From contig NDFF03000320.1 in NCBI GenBank assembly GCA_002150815.3, positions 682,001 through 746,000 on the forward strand: DNA of 64,000 nucleotides, in the 5' to 3' direction. The stretch's first letter is position 1; every line of letters starts with the position of its first letter. Source of the stretch: Grammothele lineata (taxonomy: Eukaryota > Basidiomycota > Agaricomycetes > Polyporales > Polyporaceae). Below, one piece after another: positions 1-10,810 of the stretch. The notes under the pieces are model-generated. The model was given only the letters and a program-made list of their open reading frames with translations. It was not told the origin of the DNA and did no database searches. Made by a program: the position numbers and the translations under genes.

Positions 1-2854
1 ACTGCCGCCGTCTCCTCAGGCTCCTCGTCCTTCTGCGCGAGCAACCCCGCGGGCGGCATCACAATCGACTCGCCGTGGTACGTGAATCCGCGGAACTTCT
101 CCTGCACGCTGTTAGTTAATGGGGGCACGTCCGGCTTCTCCTTCTTCGACTTGGCGATGGTTATCCCTTGGCTCTGTGCCGGGGCGGGGGCAACGGCGGG
201 AGCGACGGGCCCTGGCGAGAGGGGCGCAGTGGGCGAGACCGCGCCTGCAGGCTTGTCAGAGCCGAGCGGTCCGTTGGGCATGTGTGACGGTGCGGTGACG
301 CTCGCGGAGATTGCAACCCAGTCCGCGGACGGGTCTTCCTCATCGAGGTCCATGTCTTGTAGGCCGATCTCGCGCATGTCTGCAGAGGTGAACTCCGGGT
401 CAAAGTTGGCAACGGACTCGTCCGACTCGACTACGGGCTTGAACGGCGGTGTGACCTGCTTCTTTGAGAGCGCGTCCCAGTCGATCGATTTGAAAAATGC
501 GTGCTCTTTAAGCTCTGCGGCGTCACGTTGCGCGCCCAGACGGTGCTTAGGATTACGGTTGAGCAGCTATGCGGAATGTCAGTATGTGTGAGGCTGTGGG
601 TTCGAAACGCTTCTTACTCCTTTGACGAACTGCTTGCCGTCCTCGTTAATGACACCCTTCGGGAACTTGATCTTCCCGAAACAAATGTTCTTATACATCT
701 GCTGCGTGTCCTCGGCGTAAAATGGACTCCACCCGCAACACATTTCAAACAGGAGGACGCCAAGACTCCAGAAGTCGACGAGTTTGGAGTAGCCATGCTC
801 GTCTAGCAAGACCTCGGGCGCCAAGTATTCAGTCGTACCACAGAACGTGTTCGTAAGCTCGTCCGATCGTAGGTCGGGTTTGGAAAGACCGAAGTCACAT
901 AGCGCGACATGTCCGGTAGCGTCTAGGAGGATATTCTCGGGCTTGAGGTCGCTGGGTCCAACATGAGCGTCTCCTTCGGTGCTGTGAGGACCGTTGAACC
1001 CACCGATACACGATGTCGTACTTGTGGAGGTGCTCGAGGGCGAGAATGAGCTCCGCGACGTAGAACCGGGCACGCTCCTCGGAGAATCTCGTCTCCTTCT
1101 GTAGATGCCAGAACAACTCGCCGCCGCTCTTGAAGTCCGTCACGAGGTAGAGATCTGTTTCTGTCTGGAACGAGAACTTGAGGCCAACTAGGAAAGGGCA
1201 CTCCAACGAACGCTGGAGGATTTTCCGCTCGCCGATGGTATGCGCAACCTCCTTCTTCTCAATGATCTCGCGCTTGGAAAGAACCTTCATAGCGTATATG
1301 CGTTTTGTGTCCCGTTTGCGGACTTGGAAGACACGGCCAAACGTCCCGCGGCCGATGAGCTTCAGGAACTCAAAGTCGCGCGGGGTGAGAGCGCGCTTGG
1401 TCTAGCGACGGCAGACCGGAGCACACGAAGTGGGGTACGTGGGAAATGTGGGGGACATGCGATCGGTTGCAAATAGCCGGTGGCCGTCGCGCGATGAGAA
1501 GTAATCAAGGTCGCGGTCAGTGGATGAGAAGAAACACGGAAACGTGCATATCATGTGCTCACTCGGTTCGCCTCGAACGTTATCTGCACCCTCATTTCAC
1601 CGCTAACCGGCTCATTCTCGAAAGGCTGTAGCCTGGAGAACGGGAAGGCGTAGCCAGCACCAGTGAGAGCGTAGGGTAGGGTGGTGTTGAAGGTCATTTT
1701 TAACAGGGCATGAGTGTCGGAGGTGGCGGATGTCGTCAGACGAGTTCCATGCAAGCTGCCAGCCGCATCACTCACTTGTACCACTGATCAACAGTATGGT
1801 CATGGACGAGTGCTGGTTTGATTTGGATCGTGCCTAGGAAAGCGTGCTCCAACAGCGCGCGATCATACACGCTGAAGGTCACGACTGACTGTTCCGAAGT
1901 CACATCGCTGCGAGCATGACGTGAGCGACCCCACGGGAGCCAACGCGCGGTGGGGGGAGATAGCACTCACAAGGTCACCTCGTGCTTCCACACCGGGTTG
2001 TGCGCCGATATGCGGCCACCGAACATCCCGCCCAGTTGCGACTTGCCCGAGCCTGATCCTACCGACGAGGACGGCGTAGGCTGCGCGCTACTTCGAGCGC
2101 TCGCGCCCCCGCTGTTCCGGCCGTTCGTCCTGTTGCTGATGGCCCCGAGAGCAGAAAGTGCAGTGGAGGAAGACGTGCGAGACAATGTGCTGGTCGCGAC
2201 GCCCTTGACCTCCTTGTCGGTCTCGTCGGTGGGATCGCGGCTGACGAACTCATTCTGCTCGAACTGAACGACGACGTACGGACGAGAGACAGAAGAGCGA
2301 ACGTTGAGGCCGCGGGCCTGAATGAGCTTGATGTGGATCTGGCCCCTGGATGGGCCCGATGGCTGCATCGATGAGGCCGCGCCGTTAGCGGGGACGGCGG
2401 GGGTGGAGGAGCCATTGGACTTGGGAGCGGCCGAAGATCCAGAAGAGGTGGAGGAGCCTGCCGAGCCGGGCTGTGAGGGGTTCTGACGCTTTGGAGGGGG
2501 TGGTTGTTGCATGTTAAAGACCGGTGCATGAAGCGAGAGGCTTGTTGTTGGAAGAGCGGAGGGAAGAGGTGTCGCGGAGGGCGTCAAGGGACCTAATTGG
2601 GACGGAGGCTCGGGGCCATTGACGGCGGGCTGGGCTGGGCCGCCAAAGATAGAGGGCGACAGAAGATGTTGGGGCGTGTTAAGCAGCTGGTGGTGATAGG
2701 ACGGCGCGGGTTGCGATGGGGAGGCGGGAGGCTGCTGGGGCTGCACACTGGCAAGGAGGTCGGGCATATCAAACGGGTTTTTGCGCTCCTGCCCGTTGGG
2801 ACCTGCCCTGGGAGTGAGGTCGGCCGCATTCGACTGCGGCCAGAACTTGAGCAT
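1..2854 (-). CDS. SCH9: AGC-family protein kinase SCH9 (C2 + kinase), C-terminus cut by window edge
   Basis: Serine/threonine kinase of the Sch9 class, which in yeasts acts downstream of TORC1 in nutrient signalling. Exons on the minus strand: 2854-1971, 1907-1776, 1632-1563, 1401-1004, 951-618, 566-<1, all in phase. The ATG at 2854 opens a long Pro/Gln/Ser-rich leader. A C2 domain follows, split over the first three exons (key stretch HIKLIQARGLNVRSS). The kinase domain has the glycine loop GRGTFGRVF, the VAIK-type lysine in AMKVLSK, the catalytic YRDLKPENILL, DFG in LCDFGLSK and the activation loop TNTFCGTTEYLAPE. The AGC tail has NRNPKHRLG and a hydrophobic motif FRGFTY just before the window edge. 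The C2-plus-kinase layout and the DFWSLGVLLFEMCCGWSPF stretch favour Sch9 over Ypk1. Only the extreme C-terminus is missing. Two introns (143 and 161 nt) are longer than the local norm. Confidence 0.93.
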
Positions 2855-3178
2855 GATCGTCGGCGGCGCTGGCAGAACGCTAGGGCGACGATGGGGCGAG
2901 AGGAAGGGAGGGGCGAAAGCTGTGCGAGCGAGAGGGGTCGATGGAGGACGAGCGTGGGCGATATGGAGCGGACGGCGAGAAGACTAGGAGAGCTCGGTCG
3001 TCATATGGCTTCGAGGAGCTATCTCGATGTCGATATAAGTACGCGCACGCCCGTGCTCCCATCTCTGCTCCACAGCATGCCGGGCCCTAGCCGCTCTATT
3101 CCCAAGTTAAATTCCTGCACACATTGACTGACATCCATGCTCGCCGCCGGCCGCGACGACCGACCCCGCCGCCGCCGC
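2855..3178. other. Spacer between SCH9 start and the upstream tail-to-head gene
   Basis: 324 bases that should hold the SCH9 promoter and 5' UTR and the 3' end of the next minus-strand gene. No credible coding exon. Open frames here lack family resemblance and mirror the purine/pyrimidine skew of the strand. Confidence 0.5.
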
Positions 3179-3854
3179 CTAAGCCGACCCCGCCACCGGC
3201 CCACCCGCAGCCTGCGCCACCGCCCCTGCCTCCCGCCCCTCGCCCGTCCCGGCCTCTGCGCCCGCCCGCTCAGCGTCGACCAGCCGCGCCTGCAGGTACT
3301 CCTTGCTCCAGCGTAGCGCTCGCAGCGTCCCCCCGATCATGACCCCCAAAAGTGCTGTGCGCCGGAAGGTCGTCCACGGAAGTCGGTCTGCATTCGAGAA
3401 CCCATCAGCGACCTGTCTGTTATGCACAGAGCATGCCCATTGCCGCTCCAGCATCGAGAAGGCACTCACAGACCACCCCAAATAGCGCTCCCGTCCCGAA
3501 CCCGGCGGCCACCTCCCGCACGTCGTCCAGACCCAACCAGCTGCACCCTTCTTCGATGCCCACCCATCCCGCCGCCGTGAGCCCAAGCCGGGTCGCGTCC
3601 GCACCAGCCCCTTTCAGCCCTCCGAGCACGACCCGGTAGTTTTTGGTCTTGTTGTAGAGGTACCAACCTCGCACCGTTCGCGGCGCCCGGTGCGCATTCT
3701 CGGCCAGGAACCTCAGCGAAGACGTGCGAGAACCCCGAAAGAGGCCGATGGTAATGCCAGTCAAGACAGCGGCACCAGGGACGAGATAGTATCGCTGGGG
3801 GACGTTTATGCGAATAGCGGGTAGTTGTTCATCGTCGTCTCCGGTCGAGGACAT
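3179..3854 (-). CDS. Small glycine-rich membrane protein, Tim17/Tim22-like (uncertain)
   Basis: Two exons, 3854-3470 and 3387-3179, joined by an 82-nt GTGAGT..GCAG intron in phase, give about 197 residues. The true ATG (MSSTGDDDEQ) is at 3854. Visible features: a short acidic N-terminus, a hydrophobic stretch YYLVPGAAVLTGITIGLFRG, several small-residue GxxxG-like turns (LTAAGWVGIEEG, GFGTGALFGVV), a last hydrophobic segment ALLGVMIGGTLRALRW, and a charged Ala/Gly-rich tail. Short Gly-rich membrane segments of this kind are typical of the Tim17/Tim22/Tim23 superfamily of mitochondrial inner-membrane proteins. That assignment is by pattern only and could be wrong. A CRE-like palindrome lies 43 bases upstream. 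Confidence 0.6.
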
Positions 3855-4844
3855 GGCTTGCTGCCACCGCACACGCTTGACGGCTTCTTTATTTCATGAC
3901 GTCATCATGCCCCATATAGAAACGCCTAAACTCTCTCGTCCTATTCAACGCCAGGGTCGCCAAAGTCCTGCCCAGGTGACGGCATTGAATCTTCCTCTCC
4001 GCTGAAACGAACACACAAGAGATCTAACTACATCTCTCATAATGGATGTGATCATTTGGAAATTAAATGCCGGATTGTCCTTGAAAATACGACGGTCTAG
4101 TATACCTAAACCCACGTGAAGCAGAATATTGGCCAAACATGTAACATTGGCGAACACGATCGTGGATGTTTTGTTATGTGCCTAGACCCCCTGTTGGTAC
4201 TGGAAGCAGTGTATACTCACTGGCCAGGGTTTAACGTACTGGCAGTACCGCCTTGCTTGGGTCCGCATGCAAAGACCATATGGCTCAATGGTCAATTCTG
4301 AAGAATAGGGATCAACAAATTGCACATCTATGAACAAAAAGTATTCAAGGGGATGTTAAACGCCTCCATCACCGTGTCTGTGGTCCGAGCGAGGTGGCCA
4401 GGTGGTGGTGGCGGGGAAAGAGATGGCGTCGTTGTGCACAGTTTGGTCGTGTATTCGTCTGCTTGCGAGGAGCAAATTTGTTTTCTTTGGTTTTCGGGCA
4501 TTTGGACGCTGTATGAAGCTGTTTGAACCGTGGCTGATGTGCGCAAACAACACCGCCAAATCTCTCTCCCTCCACGCCGCCCCGCCATCCCGCCGCCCAT
4601 GCCCGCCGTCGTCGTCGTCGTTGTCAAATCCGCCCAGGCCGTGGCGCACAACGGCCTCAGCGCCGCGCATGCCAGGCGCCGTGGCTCGTGCGCCGTTCGG
4701 AAGCTGCTGACATAAGCCTTGTTCGACTCGCCCAGGGCCCGCCCACTGCCGCCGTTAAGATCCTCCTCCGCTCACCCCGCGTGTCCTCTATACCCGCTTG
4801 CTCTCTCGTCGTGCACGTACTCAGGCTTCAGGCGCACCGGTATC
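3855..4844. other. Intergenic region, divergent promoters
   Basis: About 990 bases between a minus-strand gene (start 3854) and the forkhead gene (start 4845). Open frames at 4328-4710 exist on both strands but have no start context, splice logic or protein-like composition. I read it as promoter and 5' UTR. The last 100 bases before 4845 are C/T-rich, like other 5' UTRs in this window. Confidence 0.5.
3897..3904. promoter_or_regulatory. Palindromic CRE/ATF site TGACGTCA
   Basis: Perfect TGACGTCA, 43 bases upstream of the ATG of the Tim17-like gene (3854, minus strand). This is the established core for CREB/ATF-type bZIP factors. Function here is inferred from position only. Confidence 0.45.
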
Positions 4845-6057
4845 ATGGCTCAACAGCAGCCCATGGGCGTCATGCCCCAGGAAATGCTGCACAATCCCCC
4901 TCCCCAGCCTACCCCCCAGCCCGTCAACTACTACTCTGACGCGAGCACGACGAACGACCTTACGGGGGGCTTGCCGATCAATTTGGACTCTTTACGTGAC
5001 GGCCCGCCAGGGAGCAAGCCATTCTATCCTTACTCGACCCTGATTAGGTATGTCTTGTATCCATACACAGAAACAACAACCAAGTCATTTACGACGTGTA
5101 TACTTCGCTGCAGGTATGCTATCAAGGGTTCCCCCAACCAGAAGCTACTACTGGAGGATATTTACTATGCGATCGAGTCTCGAGTGCGTCCTGTATCTCG
5201 TCATACTACTTGATTTTGCCACTCACTCTGCCGCAGTTCCCTTACTTTCGAACGGCGCCGCCAGGATGGAAGGTGTGTTAATTTGTTGCTGAAGTCTCAT
5301 CCCTCACCTTGCATCCTTCCTGGTCATCCAATCTTGAGCTTTGCAATACTCAGTCGCTCTGTTCCCAGAATTCTGTCCGTCACAACCTATCCCTCAACCC
5401 TTGTTTCGAGAAGGTCCCTCGTCCCCTCACAGACCGCGGTAAAGGGTCCTATTGGACGGTGAATGACAATGTGGATCCTCGAACCGGCGTGCATCGCATT
5501 CGCAAGAAGAAGGGCAAGGGCGGATCGAAAGGTTCCCCTCCATTGGAGGCGCAGGATATCGACTACCATCCCGGTCCGGAACCGCAGCCGACGTTCGACT
5601 CAAACACCCAGTTTGAGCCAGGTCCAAGTCGTCAGGCGCAGCCGGCTTTCCCGCCCCCATATCCTTCGTACGTTCCCGGCTCTGTTACTGCCCTGAGTGC
5701 AAGCCAGCTAATGTCCACTTTTCATGCAGCTTTGACCCTACCTTCCCCCCGTTGATGCCCCCACTTTTCCGCCCGGACGAGCAGTTCGAAGTCGACGAGC
5801 ACGGTCAGGTTAATTGGCACGCGCAATGGCGCAAGGAGCTCGCGCAGCTGCAGCAGGCGACAGAGGAGCAGGAGAAGGCGGGCGCGGACCCGGAGTGGTA
5901 CCGGATCATGCTCATTCGTCTCCGGAGCGCGATGCTCGCGCCCTCTATGAACCCCGCGGGCGAGCCCATCCCTCCGCCCCCGCCACACGGTATGCCTGGG
6001 CAACCGCCAAATCCGGGCGACGTGCAGGTGCAAGTGCCGATGCCAGAGCAACAGTGA
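4845..6057 (+). CDS. Forkhead (winged-helix) transcription factor
   Basis: Five exons: 4845-5047, 5114-5183, 5237-5272, 5369-5667, 5730-6057, all phase-consistent, giving 311 residues. The forkhead DNA-binding domain occupies roughly residues 55-145: [18 protein letters not shown], then [17 protein letters not shown], then the diagnostic recognition helix [18 protein letters not shown] and GKGSYWTV. The domain is followed by a basic patch ([11 protein letters not shown]) that could serve as nuclear localisation signal. The rest is Pro/Gln-rich, with a charged helix ([16 protein letters not shown]). The short introns all fall inside or beside the DNA-binding domain. The family regulates cell-cycle and developmental genes in fungi. 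I cannot tell which orthologue this is. Confidence 0.93.
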
Positions 6058-6475
6058 ACGCCCTTTCTTCTACGATCTCTTCAGATGGCTCGTTCCATAG
6101 CATGTCCTACGAGCATGCGTTCTCGCTCTTCTGCCGGAGAGGGTAGCGTGTGCTAGGTTAGCCGTGTCGGGCGATCAGCGACGAGTGGAACCGTGGTCGG
6201 CCTTTGTGGTGGACTTGTATATTGTACCTTATATACGACATCTTGGTAGTTCAGTGTCTTCCTGGATCTTATGCTCTAGTAGTGATGGAATGTCATTCCG
6301 CGCCTCGTGTATACTGTGCGCGTGTGGAAGCGGTGCGCGCCAAAGACTTGAGCAAACCCGCTTGTACGCCGGCAACACGACTTGATCCTCAACCATTCCA
6401 CGCAAACCAGGGTGTTGAGTAGCCCGGCTGCCCAGTACCAGCCGCAGATGACATAAAACAAAAATCGGGATAGAC
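6058..6475. other. Spacer between forkhead gene and MED18
   Basis: 418 bases that should hold the forkhead 3' UTR and the MED18 promoter. No coding exon that I can support. Confidence 0.5.
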
Positions 6476-7343
6476 ATGACGTCTCATGCATATGAGGTGG
6501 CCCTGTTCGCCACATTCTACTATCAAGATCTCCCAGGCTCGTCGTAACTTCGCCTTGTCTGTTGGCACTGACGACTCATCATAGGCCGTATCACTTCCAG
6601 CGGTCCTGAACCGTCTTACTTTGCACAGCGAGTCCGCCAGCCAGATGCACATTCGCGAACTTGTCTTCGAGCCTTACGGTCTGCAGGCGCAGCGCGATGC
6701 CAACCCAGGCCCCCCTGCCCCAGGCACGGAAGCCGTACTCCTCCGTGCACGGAGGGAGCTGCTCGATGCTGACTCTAAATGGTACGTCCTGCACTTCTCA
6801 TGTATGTTGAAAACATCTGTATCGACGAACTTTGAACAGGATGATGTACTCGTATCTGAAACCGGAGTCCCGACGCGTGCATCCCGAGGCGACAGTACGA
6901 CCGTGGGCGACATGCCAGATCGTTGGCGACGCGCTTTCCTTCTCATCGGCCTTAGGGTACACGTACGTCGTTCTCGTCACGCTCTGGTGATCTCACGAGC
7001 GTATAGCTAAACAGAAGTTTCCAGTCGCGTTTCGCAGATGTACAAGCGAGGGTATCTCTTCAGAAGGGGAAACCTCGTCATCGAGATGTTCCAGCAAGAG
7101 CAGGTACGCCTCTATTCCAGAGCTCTGATGTCTGCCAGCCCTCTGTAAACTCACTGGGTGTAAAAGCCGGACAAGCATGGGAAACCGGAGCCTGCGAGAG
7201 TCGAGACGTTATGGGAGGTTGAGGTGAGGACGGCAGCACCGGTACGGAACACCCAGGCTACCCCACTCAGCAAGGCGATCGACGAGGTGTTGGCGGTTCA
7301 GTTGCTTATGAAAGGACTATTAGATCTAGACCGCAAGGATTGA
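6476..7343 (+). CDS. MED18: Mediator complex head-module subunit 18
   Basis: Probable exons 6476-6536, 6601-6781, 6840-6962, 7025-7103, 7167-7343 give 206 residues. Mediator bridges activators and RNA polymerase II, and Med18 pairs with Med20 in the head module. Family signatures: N-terminal YEVALFATF and QDLP, then LNRLTLHSESASQMHIREL with VFEP, and in exon 4 MYKRGYLFRRGNLVIEMFQ followed by a C-terminal LWEVEVRTAAPV strand. The first intron only restores the frame if it starts with GC (CCAG|GCTCG) and ends at TTCCAG, 6537-6600. A GT donor nearby (6544) leaves the frame broken. That makes it a candidate GC-AG intron or a local sequence oddity. The length fits the family. Confidence 0.85.
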
Positions 7344-7498
7344 ATGCAGACAGCAAGCGTCATGTTCACCATTGACTCGTTTTAGTCGTCGAACACAATA
7401 CAAATGCTGGATGTGATACGATGCGCGCGTAAGAGCTATCGCAGATACTGTAAGCCATCTAAACGCCGCAAGGGCGGGGACACAAGAGGGAGGGGACT

Positions 7499-9002
7499 TC
7501 ATGTCCCCCCGTCATCGTTCTCGCCGTCAGACTCGCCCCAATCTACTTGCTCTTCTTCAACCCCAGCCAGGACGCTTCCTCCCCCAGGATCCCGTAGTGC
7601 GCCTGCTTCACGGAGTTTTTGAAGCATCGCGGCAAGCTCTTCTGGGCTCCCTTCGTACTCGTCGTCCGTCTCGCCCTCCGCATCTTCGTCGCCCCACTCT
7701 TCCTCCTCGGCGTCCGCCGCTTCGTCCTCATCGCTTTCCGCGTATCCACCCAGAAGCCTCAACCCGCTGCGATCCTCAGTGCCCGCCACCTCATCATCCT
7801 CGTCGCTCCCATACCCACCAAGCAGCCCACTCATCGCCTTCCGACCCTGCCGTGCGCTCAGCTTCCGCCGCTTCAGGCGCGGCGCTTCGTCCTCATGCGC
7901 GGCCTGGACGACGGCTCCGCGATCATCCACGAGCGTGCCTTCGAACGCGTCCTCCTCCCACACCTCGACGGTCGGAAACTCGACGAAGTGCTTGTGCTGG
8001 AGGAGTGTGCCGAGCGGCTGTGCTGGGTCGAGCTTGTAGTACCCGTGCCGGAGGAGTCGCCCCGGCTGCGGGACGTGCGGGTTGCTGCTGAGTGCAGCGA
8101 GCGGATCCAGCGGGGTGGGCATGACGCAGAGAGGGAGGGTGAAGGCGTCCGGAACGTCTTCATCTGGGACGACTAGGGCTTGGACCCATGGAGGTACACC
8201 ACCTTTATCCTTCTTGGACTTGCTGCGCTCCCCCAGATGAGTGCGCATTGCTTGCACGAGTGTAGTTTCAAGCATGTTGCGGTGGGTAAGGAGTACGAAT
8301 GGGCCTTCGGGATCCGCCTGCGTTGCAAGTGGATTCCGTGGGGGATGGAACCTGAACTCCACCGTGAGGAGCGCAGTGCGAGTTCTGAGGAAAATCAAGC
8401 AACAGATGTATCGGCATTCTAGGTCTCGTACAGTACAGGGTGTAACGGCAAAGTGCGTACTTGTGGTCCCACGTCGACTGGTTGAGCGTCCGCCGCTCCA
8501 TGCCATTCGCGAGGAACTCGACCTCGATATCCCGAAAGTCAAGTTGCATTTTGAGAACGTCCCGCTTCGACGTGCCCGCGCCCTTACCCTGGATGCCACC
8601 CCTACCCCTACCCCGCCCTCGCCCCCGTCCGAACATACCTCTCCCACCTCGACCAAACGCGACCCCAGAGGCGAACCCGCGCTGCGCGATCTCGCGTCCC
8701 CAATCCCCAACTTTGCGTCCGACCTCTTCAAGGAATGTATAGTCGTTCATGAGCGTCATGTACCCATACTGATTCATCGGCACGTAGGCAGCCTTATTGC
8801 GCAGCCCCGAGCAGCCGTCGCCGAGAGTCTTGTGTTTTGTCGAGCACGGGAGCGAGCAAGTGCGGAGATGGCAGCGCGGACAGGTGTATATCGCGGGGTT
8901 TGCCTGGCAAATGATACAGAGAGAAGATTGTCGTGATGTGGCAGAAGTAGAGCTTTCGGCATTTGGGATGTCCAGTGAAATCCCGGTTGAAACGTCAGCC
9001 AT
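7499..9002 (-). CDS. BCD1: Box C/D snoRNP assembly factor BCD1 (HIT zinc finger, ZNHIT6-like)
   Basis: Two exons, 9002-8461 and 8384-7499, with a 76-nt intron, encode 475 residues. The HIT-type zinc finger lies near the N-terminus (Cys 29, 32, 41, 44, 49, 53, His 57, Cys 64; motif CIICQANPAIYTCPRC). A helical region and an RG repeat (GRGRGRGRGRGG) follow, then the BCD1-typical middle part: VEFRFHPP, PPWVQALVVP, GYYKLDP, LLQHKHFVEFPTVEVWEE. The C-terminus is very acidic (DEDEAADAEEEEWGDEDAEG). BCD1/ZNHIT6 is an essential early assembly factor for box C/D snoRNPs and so for rRNA 2'-O-methylation and processing. The RG run may bind RNA (inference). Confidence 0.88.
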
Positions 9003-9362
9003 AGTAGGCGAGAAGGGGTTGAGTCCGGAACCCCTGGCTGAGTGCGGAAGACAGGACAGTATGGGCGTCTATAGACGTGCAGAATTTCGCGACGCGACGC
9101 TATGACGCGTGCACTTGACGCGCGTACATATGTGTGGCCTACCGCGAGGCATGCTGAAACCTTCGGAGGCCACAACGTACTCTGTCTTACCCATTGTTCT
9201 GGACATATAATCGCAATAGAATATGAAGCTAATGTCATTCAAACGGCTGCGTATTTGCACTGTAAATGGATACAAAGGGTGTTGTTACACATCTATTATA
9301 GATGGCATAGGCGTATATAACCCGAGCCTAGTAGTAGAATTACGAGAGGAGGGTATCACGGC
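9003..9362. other. Spacer between BCD1 promoter and DRE2 3' end
   Basis: 360 bases. It contains the BCD1 upstream region and the DRE2 3' UTR on the minus strand. AT-rich around 9200-9330. No gene seen. Confidence 0.5.
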
Positions 9363-10440
9363 TCAGATGTCATCCATCCCGAAGTCGATCTCCACCTTCT
9401 CACCCGGCTTGAACGCAGGCAATCCTGTTGGTCCCCTTGACATCAGCGACGCTACGCGATCCAACATGTAAACAGGACGCACCTCGATACGGGCAACTCG
9501 AGCAGCGGAACGCGTCTCCCAAGTAGCAGTTTCCGCAGCTACTCGTCGCCTTGGGCGCAGCGGCAGCGGCAGCAATGAGCCTCTCTTTCTCGCTCTGCTC
9601 GACTTCACGCGCTTGCCCGTCCTGCGCCCCATCGAGCAGTACAACCTTGCTCCGCGCGAGCTCCTCTGCCTCGAGCTCCGCCAAGCCGCATGTACAGTTC
9701 TTACACGCCTTCTTCCGACGCGGAGCTCCGCGAACCACCGGCTCGCACGCCGCCGGTCGCTCTCGATCGGCCGCGGTCAACAAGCTTTCGGCATCAATGG
9801 AGGGGGTGGAGGGCGTGTTGAGCGTCCAGAGGGCTTTTTTCGACGCCTGGCGCGTGGGATCCGCCTTTCGCCGGAGAGGAAGCGCGGCAGTGCTGGGGGC
9901 GGTCTTCAGCGACACAGTGTTGCTCGTAGAGTGAGCGGGCTTTTGGGCAATGAGAGAGCCGTCTCCTGTGGCACTCAGCACCGTGAAACCGGCAAGAGTC
10001 AGGTCGGAAGGGAGGGTGGGGAGAGACGACGAGAGGTTAAGGAGGTGGAGGGTCCCCAGTGGCTGGAGACCACCGAGAAGCTGGGCCAGAAGCTCTGGGA
10101 TCCTTGGTGCAAGGTTTTCATACTCAGGCGGGGACAACGTGACATGGACAGCAGAGAAGGAGGACGAGGGAAGCGTCGTGGCTAAGAAGGATTGAGCCGG
10201 GGGCTAATACCTCGAATGACATTGGCTGTACACACCTCCGTCGAGTAGCCGGTCGACCATATGACGCTCGACGTCGCGCTCCTGCTCCAGGGATGTGATC
10301 AATGATTGGTACTTGCCGTCCTGTGCCGTCGCAGGGGAGCCGATGGCGAGCATTGGGCCCTTAGCGGGTATGGCGGTCACGAGCTTCTCCTGAGGCTGGG
10401 GAAGGATGGTGGTGGGGGCGTACACGGCGGAGGGGGCCAT
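9363..10440 (-). CDS. DRE2: Cytosolic Fe-S cluster assembly protein DRE2 (anamorsin/CIAPIN1)
   Basis: Exons 10440-10236, 10181-9483, 9424-9363 give 321 residues. The ATG at 10440 starts MAPSAVYAP. The N-terminal half is a methyltransferase-like fold without an obvious catalytic motif, as in the family ([20 protein letters not shown]). The C-terminal CIAPIN1 half carries both cluster-binding motifs: one with a Cys in ACEPVV plus [13 protein letters not shown], and the second [19 protein letters not shown] (CX2C-X7-CX2C). The protein ends in [16 protein letters not shown]. In the CIA pathway Dre2 receives electrons from the diflavin reductase Tah18. The N-terminal exon junction uses TTAG as acceptor, chosen because the other nearby AG breaks the frame. 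Confidence 0.95.
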
Positions 10441-10810
10441 GGTGGGAGGGTGAGTCACAAAGGATGGGAGGTCGGTGAATACAACGAGGGGAAGATGAGG
10501 AGATATAAGACCGGCCGAGGATGCTTATGGATGAGGGACAGAAGCAAGGCTGCTCTGACTAAATAGGCTCGGGCGTCTCTTGCCCCACTCAAGTCATTTT
10601 CGCCTCATCTCGTCACGATCTCAGGTCATGCTCAGGCGCGCAGGAACCGGCACCCGGACCGCCCTCGCCCATCCCCTCCGACTCGAGCCGTGGTTGGCAA
10701 CCCTGGCCAATCTGGGCCTCTTTATTTCGCGTCGAGCGTCGAAACATGATGTCTGCTTCTTCTGACCCAAGGAATGCAGTGCTGGTTACATCCAGGCCGG
10801 ACGAGCCGCC
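10441..10810. other. DRE2 promoter / 3' side of the Cyc2-like gene
   Basis: 370 bases. No coding exon supported. It should contain the DRE2 upstream region and the 3' UTR of the next minus-strand gene. Confidence 0.5.

Noticed and set aside
1..2854. Kinase pseudogene because of in-frame stops
   Set aside because: All stops fall in introns with GT..AG ends, and phases agree.
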